A program made the position numbers and the translations under genes. From positions 1 to 64,000 of the forward strand of contig JAUCBJ010002587.1 in assembly GCA_032718475.1 (NCBI GenBank): a DNA stretch of 64,000 bases, read 5' to 3'. The DNA is from Nemertoderma westbladi. Taxonomy: Eukaryota > Xenacoelomorpha > Nemertodermatida > Nemertodermatidae. Of this stretch, positions 34,537-45,966 are shown piece by piece; position 1 is the first letter of the stretch, and every line of letters begins with the position of its first letter. Below the pieces are notes generated by a model that was not told the DNA's origin, ran no database searches, and saw only the letters and a program-made list of their open reading frames with translations.

Positions 34537-34815
34537 GTGCGTATAGCTATTTGGGGATAAAGTTAACAAACCTGATGATTATGGTTTATTAGTATAAAAT
34601 ATAATCAATTAAAAATGATTACAAACACAATCCACTATGTTTTTGTTACCATGTGTTTTACGGTTGTGTTTTTATTCTCGATACGTGTCGATGTTTAAAA
34701 TAGTGTTCTATATTCTATATAGAGTTAAGGTAAAATATTTTTTATTATAGATAGTATCGAGATTAAGTAATTTGTTTTATTTTCTATTCTAGGTAGTGTC
34801 GAAGTTTTTTATTCT

Positions 34816-34919
34816 ATGTAATATTATGGTAATGTTCAGAAATGGAAAAACTGAGGAGCCAGCGCTATACGTACGTTTCGGAACATAACCATATTCGGAA
34901 CATTACCATAATATTACAT
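34816..34919. repeat. Hairpin element with perfect 22-bp inverted repeats
   Basis: 34816-34837 (ATGTAATATTATGGTAATGT plus TC) is the exact reverse complement of 34898-34919. The 60-bp centre includes a diverged extra copy, GGAACATAACCATATTC. Probably a very short MITE; no clear target duplication. Confidence 0.75.
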
Positions 34920-35140
34920 CATTAATAATTACAGTTGCATCAACAGCTCAACGCCAATTCATTTATGCATTCTAGATAGTTTCGAGGTTAAACAAAACAT
35001 GTGGAAGGAATTGGGTAGGGGGGATGATGCCTTTACCACAAATGAGTGTAGAGTCTGAACTTATTTCCTGTATCCAAGTTATGGCTGTGAGTGAACAACT
35101 ATTGGTGGTCCATATTAATGCTTTGTTTTTGCTAAACTCA

Positions 35141-35240
35141 CCCTATATCTCGCTCCCTAATCACTGATTGGTTGCTTTGCTTTATTATCACCCTCTCTCT
35201 CACTCCCTAATCACTGATTGGTTGCTTTTATTTATTATAG
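35141..35240 (+). repeat. 50-bp direct duplication at the exon E2 3' splice site
   Basis: Two adjacent 50-bp copies (35141-35190 and 35191-35240) share CTCCCTAATCACTGATTGGT and TGCTTTxxTTTATTAT. The downstream copy ends TTTATTATAG, the authentic acceptor; the upstream copy ends TTTATTATCA and has no AG. It looks like a two-copy version of the junction duplication seen in the large arrays. Confidence 0.85.
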
Positions 35241-35345
35241 TTAATATCAATAAGATATCGCAGGAGGTCTTGGATTGCTGAACCAATATCATTTCCTATT
35301 ATAAATGGAGATACTCATTTGTTGAATCCTCAACAAATAGTCAGT
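35241..35345 (+). CDS. OXR1: OXR1 exon E2: linker leading into TLDc
   Basis: Thirty-five codons, phase 0 at both ends. It encodes LISIRYRRRSW, then FPIINGDTHLLNPQQIVS. Joined to exon F it reads LLNPQQIVS-MCRQLPARTEG, which aligns without a gap to the family pattern (ETEILTEEHREKLCRHLPARAEG). The acceptor is TTTATTATAG and the donor AGT|GTAGGT at 35346. The exon was found because exons E and F leave a gap that the family always fills. The donor was chosen by phase 0 and the gap-free alignment; GTAG|GTAGCC, four bases on, is out of phase. The end of this exon and its donor seed array 4. Confidence 0.85.
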
Positions 35346-38300
35346 GTAGGTAGCCAACCTCTAGGGTGTTTAGTCATTGTAGGTAGCCAACCTCTAGGGT
35401 GTTTAGTCATTGTAGGTAGCCAACCTCTAGGGTGTTTAGTCAGTGTAGGTAGCCAACCTCTAGGGTGTTTAGTCAGTGTAGGTAGCCAACCTCTAGGGTG
35501 TTTAGTCAGTGTAGGTAGCCAACCTCTAGGGTGTTTACTGTTTAGTCAGTGTAGGTAGCCAACCTCTAGGTTGTTTAGTCAGTGTAGGTAGCCAACCTCT
35601 AGGGTGTTTAGTCAGTGTAGGTAGCCAACCTCTAGGGTGTTTAGTCAGTGTAGGTAGCCAACCTCTAGGGTGTTTACTGTTTAGTCAGTGTAGGTAGCCA
35701 ACCTCTAGGTTGTTTAGTCAGTGTAGGTAGCCAACCTCTAGGTTGTTTAGTCAGTGTAGGTAGCCAACCTCTAGGGTGTTTAGTCAGTGTAGGTAGCCAA
35801 CCTCTAGGGTGTTTAGTCTTAGTCAGTGTGGGTAGCCAACCTCTAGGGTGATTAGTCAGTGTAGGTAGCCAACCTCTAGGGTGTTTAGTCAGTCTAGGTA
35901 GCCAACCTCTAGGGTGTTTAGTCAGTGTAGATAACCAACCTCTAAGGTGTTTAGTCAGAGTAGGTAGTTAACCTCTAGGGTGTTTAGTCTTAGTCAGTGT
36001 AGGTAGCCAACCTCTAGGGTGTTTAGTCAGTGTAGGTAGCCAACCTCTAGGGTGTTTAGTCTTAGTCAGTGTAGGTAGCCAACCTCTAGGGTGTTTAGTC
36101 AGTGTAGGTAGCCAACTTCTAGGGTGTTTAGTCTTAGTCAATGTAGGTAGCCAACCTCTAGGGTGTTTAGTCTTAGTCAGTGTAGGTAGCCAACCTCTAG
36201 GGTGTTTAGTCAGTGTAGGTAGCCAACCTCTAGGGTGTTTAGTCAGTGTAGGTAGCCAAGCTCTAGGGTGTTTAGTCTTAGTCAGTGTAGGTAGCCAACC
36301 TCTAGGGTGTTTAGTCAGTGTAGGTAGCCAACCTCTAGGTTGTTTAGTCAGTGTAGGTAGCCAACCTCTAGGGTGTTTAGTCAGTGTAGGTAGCCAACCT
36401 CTAGGGTGTTTAGTCTTAGTCAGTGTAGGTGCTGGCCAACCTCTAGGGCGTTTAGTCAGTGTAGGTAGCCAACCTCTAGGGTGTTTAGTCAGTGTAGGTA
36501 GCCAACCTCTAGGATGTTTAGTCAGTGTAGGTAGCCAACCTCTAGGGTGTTTAGTCAGTGAAGGTAGCCAACCTCTAGGGTGTTTAGTCAGTGTAGGTAG
36601 CCAACCTCTAGGGTGTTTAGTCAGTGTAGGTAGCCAACCTCTAGGGTGTTTAGTCAGTGTAGGTAGCCAACCTCTAGGGTGTTTAGTCAGTGTAGGTAGC
36701 CAACCTCTAGGGTGTTTAGTCTTAGTCAGTGTAGGTAGCCAACCTCTAGGGTGTTTAGTCAGTGTAGGTAGCCAACCTCTAGGGTGTTTAGTCAGTGTAG
36801 GTAGCCAACCTCTAGGGTGTTTAGTCAGTGTAGGTAGCCAACCTCTAGGGTGTTTAGTCAGTGAAGGTAGCCAACCTCTAGGGTGTTTAGTCAGTGTAGG
36901 TAGCCAACCTCTAGGGTGTTTAGTCAGTGTAGGTAGCCAACCTCTAGGGTGTTTAGTCAGTGTAGGTAGCCAACCTCTAGGGTGTTTAGTCAGTGTAGGT
37001 AGCCAACCTCAAGGGTGTTTAGTCTTAGTCAGTGTAGGTAGCCAACCTCTAGGGTGTTTAGTCAGTGTAGGTAGCCAACCTCTAGGGTGTTTTGTTTAGT
37101 CAGTGTAGGTAGCCAACCTCTAGGGTGTTTAGTCAGTGTAGGAGGTAGCCAACCTCTAGGGTGTTTTGTTTAGTCAGTGTAGGTAGCCAACCTCTAGGGT
37201 GTTTAGTCAGTGTAGGTAGCCAACCTCTAGGGTGTTTAGTCTTAGTCAGTGTAGGTAGCCTACCTCTAGGGTGTTTAGTCAGTGTAGGTAGCCTACCTCT
37301 AGGGTGTTTAGTCAGTGTAGGTAGCCAACCTCTAGGGTGTTTAGTCAGTGTAGGTAGCCAACCTCTAGGGTGTTTAGTCAGTGTAGGTAGCCAACCTCTA
37401 GGGTGTTTAGTCTTAGTCAGTGTAGGTAGCCTACCTCTAGGGTGTTTAGTCTTAGTCAGTGTAGGTAGCCATCCTCTAGGGTGTTTAGTCAGTGTAGGTA
37501 GCCTACCTCTAGGGTGTTTAGTCTTAGTCAGTGTAGGTAGCCTACCTCTAGGGTGTTTAGTCAGTGTAGGTAGCCTACCTCTAGGGTGTTTAGTCTTAGT
37601 CAGTGTAGGTAGCCAACCTCTAGGGTGTTTAGTCAGTGTAGGTAGCCAACCTCTAGGGTGTTTAGTCAGTGTAGGTAGCCAACCTCAAGGGTGTTTAGTC
37701 TTAGTCAGTGTAGGTAGCCAACCTCTAGGGTGTTTAGTCAGTGTAGGTAGCCAACCTCTAGGGTGTTTTGTTTAGTCAGTGTAGGTAGCCAACCTCTAGG
37801 GTGTTTAGTCAGTGTAGGTAGCCAACCTCTAGGGTGTTTTGTTTAGTCAGTGTAGGTAGCCAACCTCTAGGGTGTTTAGTCAGTGTAGGTAGCCTACCTC
37901 TAGGGTGTTTAGTCTTAGTCAGTGTAGGTAGCCTACCTCTAGGGTGTTTAGTCAGTGTAGGTAGCCTACCTCTAGGGTGTTTAGTCTTAGTCAGTGTAGG
38001 TAGCCAACCTCTAGGGTGTTTAGTCAGTGTAGGTAGCCAACCTCTAGGGTGTTTAGTCAGTGTAGGTAGCCAACCTCTAGGGTGTTTAGTCTTAGTCAGT
38101 GTAGGTAGCCAACCTCTAGGGTGTTTAGTCTTAGTCAGTGTAGGTAGCCTACCTCTGGGGTGTTTAGTCAGTGTAGGTAGCCAACCTCTAGGGTGTTTAG
38201 TCTTAGTCAGTGTAGGTAGCCTACCTCTAGGGTGTTTAGTCAGTGTAGGTAGCCTACCTCTAGGGTGTTTAGTCTTAGTCAGTGTAGGTAGCCAACCTCT

Positions 38301-41300
38301 AGGGTGTTTAGTCTTAGTCAGTGTAGGTAGCCTACCTCTAGGGTGTTTAGTCAGTGTAGGTAGCCTACCTCTAGGGTGTTTAGTCTTAGTCAGTGTAGGT
38401 AGCCAACCTCTAGGGTGTTTAGTCTTAGTCAGTGTATGTAGCCTACCTCTAGGGTGTTTAGTCAGTGTAGGTAGCCTACCTCTAGGGTGTTTAGTCTTAG
38501 TCAGTGTAGGTAGCCAACCTCTAGGGTGTTTAGTCTTAGTCAGTGTAGGTAGCCTACCTCTAGGGTGTTTAGTCAGTGTAGGTAGCCTACCTCTAGGGTG
38601 TTTAGTCTTAGTCAGTGTAGGTAGCCAACCTCTTAGGGTGTTTAGTCAGTGTAGGTAGCCAACCTCTAGGTTGTTTAGTCAGTGTAGGTAGCCAACCTCT
38701 AGGGTGTTTAGTCAGTGTAGGTAGCCAACCTCTAGGTTGTTTAGTCAGTGTAGGTAGCCAACCTCAAGGGTGTTTAGTCTTAGTCCAACCTCTAGGGTGT
38801 TTTGTTTAGTCAGTGTAGGTAGCCAACCTCTAGGGTGTTTAGTCAGTGTAGGTAGCCAACCTCTAGGTTGTTTAGTCAGTGTAGGTAGCCAACCTCTAGG
38901 GTGTTTAGTCAGTGTAGGTAGCCTACCTCTAGGGTGTTTAGTCTTAGTCAGTGTAGGTAGCCTACCTCTAGGGTGTTTAGTCAGTGTAGGTAGCCTACCT
39001 CTAGGGTGTTTAGTCTTAGTCAGTGTAGGTAGCCAACCTCTAGGGTGTTTAGTCAGTGTAGGTAGCCTACCTCTAGGGTGTTTAGTCTTAGTCAGTGTAG
39101 GTAGCCAACCTCTAGGGTGTTTAGTCTTAGTCAGTGTAGGTAGCCTACCTCTAGGGTGTTTAGTCAGTGTAGGTAGCCAACCTCTAGGGTGTTTAGTCTT
39201 AGTCAGTGTAGGTAGCCTACCTCTAGGGTGTTTAGTCAGTGTAGGTAGCCAACCTCTAGGGTGTTTAGTCTTAGTCAGTGTAGGTAGCCAACCTCTAGGG
39301 TGTTTAGTCTTAGTCAGTGTAGATAGCCTACCTCTAGGGTGTTTAGTTAGTGTAGGTAGCCTACCTCTAGGGTGTTTAGTCTTAGTCAGTGTAGGTAGCC
39401 AACCTCTAGGGTGTTTAGTCAGTGTAGGTAGCCAACCTCTAGGGTGTTTAGTCAGTGTAGGTAGCCAACCTCTAGGGTGTTTAGTCTTAGTCAGTGTAGG
39501 TAGCCTACCTCTAGGGTGTTTAGTCTTAGTCAGTGTAGGTAGCCTACCTCTAGGGTGTTTAGTCAGTGTAGGTAGCCTACCTCTAGGGTGTTTAGTCTTA
39601 GTCAGTGTAGGTAGCCAACCTCTAGGGTGTTTAGTCTTAGTCAGTGTAGGTAGCCAACCTCTAGGGTGTTTAGTCAGTGTAGGTAGCCTACCTCTAGGGT
39701 GTTTAGTCTTAGTCAGTGTAGGTAGCCAACCTCTAGGGTGTTTAGTCTTAGTCAGTGTAGGTAGCCTACCTCTAGGGTGTTTAGTCAGTGTAGGTAGCCA
39801 ACCTCTAGGGTGTTTAGTCTTAGTCAGTGTAGGTAGCCTACCTCTAGGGTGTTTAGTCAGTGTAGGTAGCCAACCTCTAGGGTGTTTAGTCTTAGTCAGT
39901 GTAGGTAGCCAACCTCTAGGGTGTTTAGTCTTAGTCAGTGTAGATAGCCTACCTCTAGGGTGTTTAGTTAGTGTAGGTAGCCTACCTCTAGGGTGTTTAG
40001 TCTTAGTCAGTGTAGGTAGCCAACCTCTAGGGTGTTTAGTCAGTGTAGGTAGCCAACCTCTAGGGTGTTTAGTCAGTGTAGGTAGCCAACCTCTAGGGTG
40101 TTTAGTCTTAGTCAGTGTAGGTAGCCTACCTCTAGGGTGTTTAGTCTTAGTCAGTGTAGGTAGCCTACCTCTAGGGTGTTTAGTCAGTGTAGGTAGCCTA
40201 CCTCTAGGGTGTTTAGTCTTAGTCAGTGTAGGTAGCCAACCTCTAGGGTGTTTAGTCTTAGTCAGTGTAGGTAGCCTACCTCTAGGGTGTTTAGTCAGTG
40301 TAGGTAGCCTACCTCTAGGGTGTTTAGTCTTAGTCAGTGTAGGTAGCCAACCTCTAGGGTGTTTAGTCTTAGTCAGTGTATGTAGCCTACCTCTAGGGTG
40401 TTTAGTCAGTGTAGGTAGCCTACCTCTAGGGTGTTTAGTCTTAGTCAGTGTAGGTAGCCAACCTCTAGGGTGTTTAGTCTTAGTCAGTGTAGGTAGCCTA
40501 CCTCTAGGGTGTTTAGTCAGTGTAGGTAGCCTACCTCTAGGGTGTTTAGTCTTAGTCAGTGTAGGTAGCCAACCTCTTAGGGTGTTTAGTCAGTGTAGGT
40601 AGCCAACCTCTAGGTTGTTTAGTCAGTGTAGGTAGCCAACCTCTAGGGTGTTTAGTCAGTGTAGGTAGCCAACCTCTAGGTTGTTTAGTCAGTGTAGGTA
40701 GCCAACCTCAAGGGTGTTTAGTCTTAGTCCAACCTCTAGGGTGTTTTGTTTAGTCAGTGTAGGTAGCCAACCTCTAGGGTGTTTAGTCAGTGTAGGTAGC
40801 CAACCTCTAGGTTGTTTAGTCAGTGTAGGTAGCCAACCTCTAGGGTGTTTAGTCAGTGTAGGTAGCCTACCTCTAGGGTGTTTAGTCTTAGTCAGTGTAG
40901 GTAGCCTACCTCTAGGGTGTTTAGTCAGTGTAGGTAGCCTACCTCTAGGGTGTTTAGTCTTAGTCAGTGTAGGTAGCCAACCTCTAGGGTGTTTAGTCAG
41001 TGTAGGTAGCCTACCTCTAGGGTGTTTAGTCTTAGTCAGTGTAGGTAGCCAACCTCTAGGGTGTTTAGTCTTAGTCAGTGTAGGTAGCCTACCTCTAGGG
41101 TGTTTAGTCAGTGTAGGTAGCCAACCTCTAGGGTGTTTAGTCTTAGTCAGTGTAGGTAGCCTACCTCTAGGGTGTTTAGTCAGTGTAGGTAGCCAACCTC
41201 TAGGGTGTTTAGTCTTAGTCAGTGTAGGTAGCCAACCTCTAGGGTGTTTAGTCTTAGTCAGTGTAGATAGCCTACCTCTAGGGTGTTTAGTTAGTGTAGG

Positions 41301-44300
41301 TAGCCTACCTCTAGGGTGTTTAGTCTTAGTCAGTGTAGGTAGCCAACCTCTAGGGTGTTTAGTCAGTGTAGGTAGCCAACCTCTAGGGTGTTTAGTCAGT
41401 GTAGGTAGCCAACCTCTAGGGTGTTTAGTCTTAGTCAGTGTAGGTAGCCTACCTCTAGGGTGTTTAGTCTTAGTCAGTGTAGGTAGCCAACCTCTAGGGT
41501 GTTTAGTCAGTGTAGGTAGCCAAGCTCTAGGGTGTTTAGTCTTAAGTCAGTGTAGGTAGCCAACCTCTAGGGTGTTTAGTCTTAGTCAGTGTAGGTAGCC
41601 AACCTCTAGGGTGTTTAGTCAGTGTAGGTAGCCTACCTCTAGGGTGTTTAGTCTTAGTCAGTGTAGGTAGCCTACCTCTAGGGTGTTTAGTCAGTGTAGG
41701 TAGCCTACCTCTAGGGTGTTTAGTCTTAGTCAGTGTAGGTAGCCAACCTCTAGGGTGTTTAGTCAGTGTAGGTAGCCAACCTCTAGGGTGTTTAGTCAGT
41801 GTAGGTAGCCAACCTCAAGGGTGTTTAGTCTTAGTCAGTGTAGGTAGCCAACCTCTAGGGTGTTTAGTCTTAGTCAGTGTAGGTAGCCTACCTCTAGGGT
41901 GTTTAGTCTTAGTCAGTGTAGGTAGCCAACCTCTAGGGTGTTTAGTCAGTGTAGGTAGCCTACCTCTAGGGTGTTTAGTCTTAGTCAGTGTAGGTAGCCA
42001 ACCTCTAGGGTGTTTAGTCAGTGTAGGTAGCCAACCTCTAGGGTGTTTAGTCTTAGTCAGTGTAGGTAGCCTACCTCTAGGGTGTTTAGTCTTAGTCAGT
42101 GTAGGTAGCCTACCTCTAGGGTGTTTAGTCAGTGTAGGTAGCCTACCTCTAGGGTGTTTAGTCTTAGTCAGTGTAGGTAGCCAACCTCTAGGGTGTTTAG
42201 TCTTAGTCAGTGTAGGTAGCCTACCTCTAGGGTGTTTAGTCAGTGTAGATAACCAACCTCTAGGGTGTTTAGTCAGTGTAGGTAGCCAACCTCTAGGGTG
42301 TTTAGTCAGTGTAGGTAGCCAACCTCTAGGGTGTTTAGTCAGTGTAGGTAGCCAACCTCAAGGGTGTTTAGTCTTAGTCAGTGTAGGTAGCCAACCTCTA
42401 GGGTGTTTAGTCTTAGTCAGTGTAGGTAGCCTACCTCTAGGGTGTTTAGTCTTAGTCAGTGTAGGTAGCCAACCTCTAGGGTGTTTAGTCAGTGTAGGTA
42501 GCCTACCTCTAGGGTGTTTAGTCTTAGTCAGTGTAGGTAGCCTACCTCTAGGGTGTTTAGTCAGTGTAGGTAGCCAACCTCTAGGGTGTTTAGTCTTAGT
42601 CAGTGTAGGTAGCCAACCTCTAGGGTGTTTAGTCTTAGTCAGTGTAGATAGCCTACCTCTAGGGTGTTTAGTTAGTGTAGGTAGCCTACCTCTAGGGTGT
42701 TTAGTCTTAGTCAGTGTAGGTAGCCAACCTCTAGGGTGTTTAGTCAGTGTAGGTAGCCAACCTCTAGGGTGTTTAGTCAGTGTAGGTAGCCAACCTCTAG
42801 GGTGTTTAGTCTTAGTCAGTGTAGGTAGCCTACCTCTAGGGTGTTTAGTCTTAGTCAGTGTAGGTAGCCAACCTCTAGGGTGTTTAGTCAGTGTAGGTAG
42901 CCAAGCTCTAGGGTGTTTAGTCTTAAGTCAGTGTAGGTAGCCAACCTCTAGGGTGTTTAGTCTTAGTCAGTGTAGGTAGCCTACCTCTAGGGTGTTTAGT
43001 CTTAGTCAGTGTAGGTAGCCAACCTCTAGGGTGTTTAGTCAGTGTAGGTAGCCTACCTCTAGGGTGTTTAGTCTTAGTCAGTGTAGGTAGCCTACCTCTA
43101 GGGTGTTTAGTCAGTGTAGGTAGCCTACCTCTAGGGTGTTTAGTCTTAGTCAGTGTAGGTAGCCAACCTCTAGGGTGTTTAGTCAGTGTAGGTAGCCAAC
43201 CTCTAGGGTGTTTAGTCAGTGTAGGTAGCCAACCTCAAGGGTGTTTAGTCTTAGTCAGTGTAGGTAGCCAACCTCTAGGGTGTTTAGTCAGTGTAGGTAG
43301 CCAACCTCTAGGGTGTTTAGTCAGTGTAGGTAGCCAACCTCTAGGGTGTTTTGTTTAGTCAGTGTAGGTAGCCAACCTCTAGCGTGTTTAGTCAGTGTAG
43401 GTAGCCAACCTCTAGGGTGTTTTGTTTAGTCAGTGTAGGTAGCCAACCTCTAGGGTGTTTAGTCAGTGTAGGTAGCCTACCTCTAGGGTGTTTAGTCTTA
43501 GTCAGTGTAGGTAGCCTACCTCTAGGGTGTTTAGTCAGTGTAGGTAGCCCTACCTCTAGGGTGTTTAGTCTTAGTCAGTGTAGGTAGCCAACCTCTAGGG
43601 TGTTTAGTCAGTGTAGGTAGCCAACCTCTAGGGTGTTAGTCAGTGTAGGTAGCCAACCTCTAGGGTGTTTAGTTTTAGTCAGTGTAGGTAGCCAACCTCT
43701 AGGGTGTTTAGTCAGTGTAGGTAGCCAACCTCTAGGGTGTTTAGTCAGTGTAGGTAGCCAACCTCTAGGGTGTTTAGTCTTAGTCAGTGTAGGTAGCCAA
43801 CCTCTAGGGTGTTTAGTCAGTGTAGGTAGCCAACCTCTAGGGTGTTTAGTCAGTGTAGGTAGCCAACCTCTAGGGTGTTTTGTTTAGTCAGTGTAGGTAG
43901 CCAACCTCTAGGGTGTTTAGTCAGTGTAGGTAGCCTACCTCTAGGGTGTTTAGTCTTAGTCAGTGTAGGTAGCCTACCTCTAGGGTGTTTAGTCAGTGTA
44001 GGTAGCCTACCTCTAGGGTGTTTAGTCAGTGTAGGTAGCCAACCTCTAGGGTGTTTAGTCAGTGTAGGTAGCCAACCTCTAGGGTGTTTAGTCTTAGTCA
44101 GTGTAGGTAGCCAACCTCTAGGGTGTTTAGTCAGTGTAGGTAGCCAACCTCTAGGGTGTTTAGTCAGTGTAGGTAGCCAACCTCTAGGGTGTTTTGTTTA
44201 GTCAGTGTAGGTAGCCAACCTCTAGGGTGTTTAGTCAGTGTAGGTAGCCTACCTCTAGGGTGTTTAGTCTTAGTCAGTGTAGGTAGCCTACCTCTAGGGT

Positions 44301-44475
44301 GTTTAGTCAGTGTAGGTAGCCTACCTCTAGGGTGTTTAGTCTTAGTCAGTGTAGGTAGCCAACCTCTAGGGTGTTTAGTCAGTGTAGGTAGCCAACCTCT
44401 AGGGTGTTTAGTCAGTGTAGGTAGCCAACCTCTAGGGTGTTTAGTCTTAGTCAGCGTAGGTAGCCTACCTCTAGG
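35337..44475 (+). repeat. Array 4: 9.1-kb, 33-bp minisatellite made of the exon E2 5' splice junction
   Basis: About 260 copies of a 33-bp unit (39 bp where TTAGTC is added). Each has TAGTCAGT, identical to the last 8 nt of exon E2, then the donor GTAGGT, AGCCAACCTCTAGGGTG and TTTAGTC. Two main variants differ at GTAGCCAACC versus GTAGCCTACC. The unit is a multiple of three and open in the exon frame as VGSQPLGCLVS. After the authentic donor at 35346, the next five (35379, 35412, 35445, 35478, 35511) are all in phase and in frame; a length change then breaks the frame. A 1944-bp higher-order duplication repeats 38631-40574 at 40575 onward. The long open frames on both strands are by-products of the period. 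Confidence 0.93.
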
Positions 44476-44726
44476 GTGTTTATCCAACTGTTTGGACCAT
44501 ATTATCATCGTGTTACTATTATAGTTGGTTTAGAACAATAGTCAATGTACAACCAATCACGAAGATTAAGTTTTTGTTTAGATTGTTTAGAAAGTTAGTC
44601 AATGTGCTCTTAGCCAATGGCAAGGCCTAGAATTATTTGTTTAGTTTGTTTAGAAATTTCGTCACATGTACTTCACCAATCACAAGATTTATAATTTGCC
44701 TGAGGCCCAGAGATGCACACTTTGCA

Positions 44727-45966
44727 GAGATTGCAGTGAGAGCGTTGAGTAGATGCTGTCACAGTTATGTGGTAGACTGCACCGTGACACAGCTGATGTT
44801 AGAGATAGCGTTGAGTAGATGCTGTCACAGTTATGTGGTAGACTGCACCATGACACAGCTGATGTTAGTGATAGCGTTGAGTAGATGCTGGCACAGTTAT
44901 GTGGTAGACTGCACCGTGACACAGCTGATGTTAGTGATAGCGTTGAGTAGATGCTGTCACAGTTATGTGGTAGACTGCACCGTGACTCAGCTGATGTTAG
45001 TGATAGCGTTGAGTAGATGCTGGCACAGTTATGTGGTAGACTGCACCGTGACACAGCTGATGTTAGTGATAGCGTTGAGTAGATGCTGGCACAGTTATGT
45101 GGTAGACTGCACCGTGACACAGCTGATGTTAGTGATAGCGTTGGGTAGGTGCTGGCACAGTTATGTGGTAGACTGCACCGTGACACAGCTGATGTTAGTG
45201 ATAGCGTTGAGTAGATGCTGGCACAGTTATGTGGTAGACTGCACCGTGACACAGCTGATGTTAGTGATAGCGTTGAGTAGATGCTGGCACAGTTATGTGG
45301 TAGACTGCACCGTGACACAGCTGATGTTAGTGATAGCGTTGAGTAGATGCTGTCACAGTTATGTGGTAGACTGCACCGTGACACAGCTGATGTTAGTGAT
45401 AGCGTTGAGTAGATGCTGGCACAGTTATGTGGTAGACTGCACCGTGACACAGCTGATGTTAGTGATAGCGTTGAGTAGATGCTGTCACAGTTATGTGGTA
45501 GACTGCACCGTGACACAGCTGATGTTAGAGATAGCGTTGGGTAGGTGCTGGCACAGTTATGTGGTAGACTGCACCGTGACACAGTTGATGTTAGTGATAG
45601 CGTTGAGTAGATGCTGTCACAGTTATGTGGTAGACAGCACCGTGACACAGCTGATGTTAGTGATAGCGTTGAGTAGATGCTGTCACAGTTATGTGGTAGA
45701 CTGCACCGTGACACAGCTGATGTTAGAGATAGCGTTGGGTAGGTGCTGGCACAGTTATGTGGTAGACTGCACCGTGACACAGTTGATGTTAGTGATAGCG
45801 TTGAGTAGATGCTGTCACAGTTATGTGGTAGACAGCACCGTGACACAGCTGATGTTAGTGAAAGCGTTGAGTAGATGCTGGCACAGTTATGTGGTAGACT
45901 GCACCGTGACACAGCTGATGTTAGAGATAGCGTTGGGTAGGTGCTGGCACAGTTATGTGGTAGACT
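44727..45966 (+). repeat. 66-bp tandem array, open on both strands
   Basis: About 19 copies of a 66-bp unit containing AGCGTTGAGTAGATGCTGKC, ACAGTTATGTGGTAGACTGC and ACCGTGACACAGCTGATGTT. Because 66 is a multiple of three, a 22-residue repeat is open on + (SRCWHSYVVDCTVTQLML...) and another on - (SAVSRCSLPHNC...). Sequence variants are scattered rather than concentrated at third positions, so a coding role is unsupported. It lies deep in the OXR1 E2-F intron. Confidence 0.92.

Larger units (their letters stand above)
34537..35240. other. OXR1 intron E-E2 (704 bp)
   Basis: AT-rich intron between GTGCGT and TTTATTATAG. It contains degenerate copies of a TAGATAGTRTCGAG motif (near 34680, 34750, 34790 and 34973), a hairpin element (34816-34919) and a 50-bp direct duplication ending at the acceptor (35141-35240). 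Confidence 0.7.

Noticed and set aside
37161-44524. Long open frames of VGSQPLGCLVS repeats, up to 610 codons
   Set aside because: They are stop-free only because the minisatellite period (33 or 39 bp) is a multiple of three. Length variants switch frame, and the reverse strand is open too. Only the few units directly after exon E2 could be coding, by donor choice.
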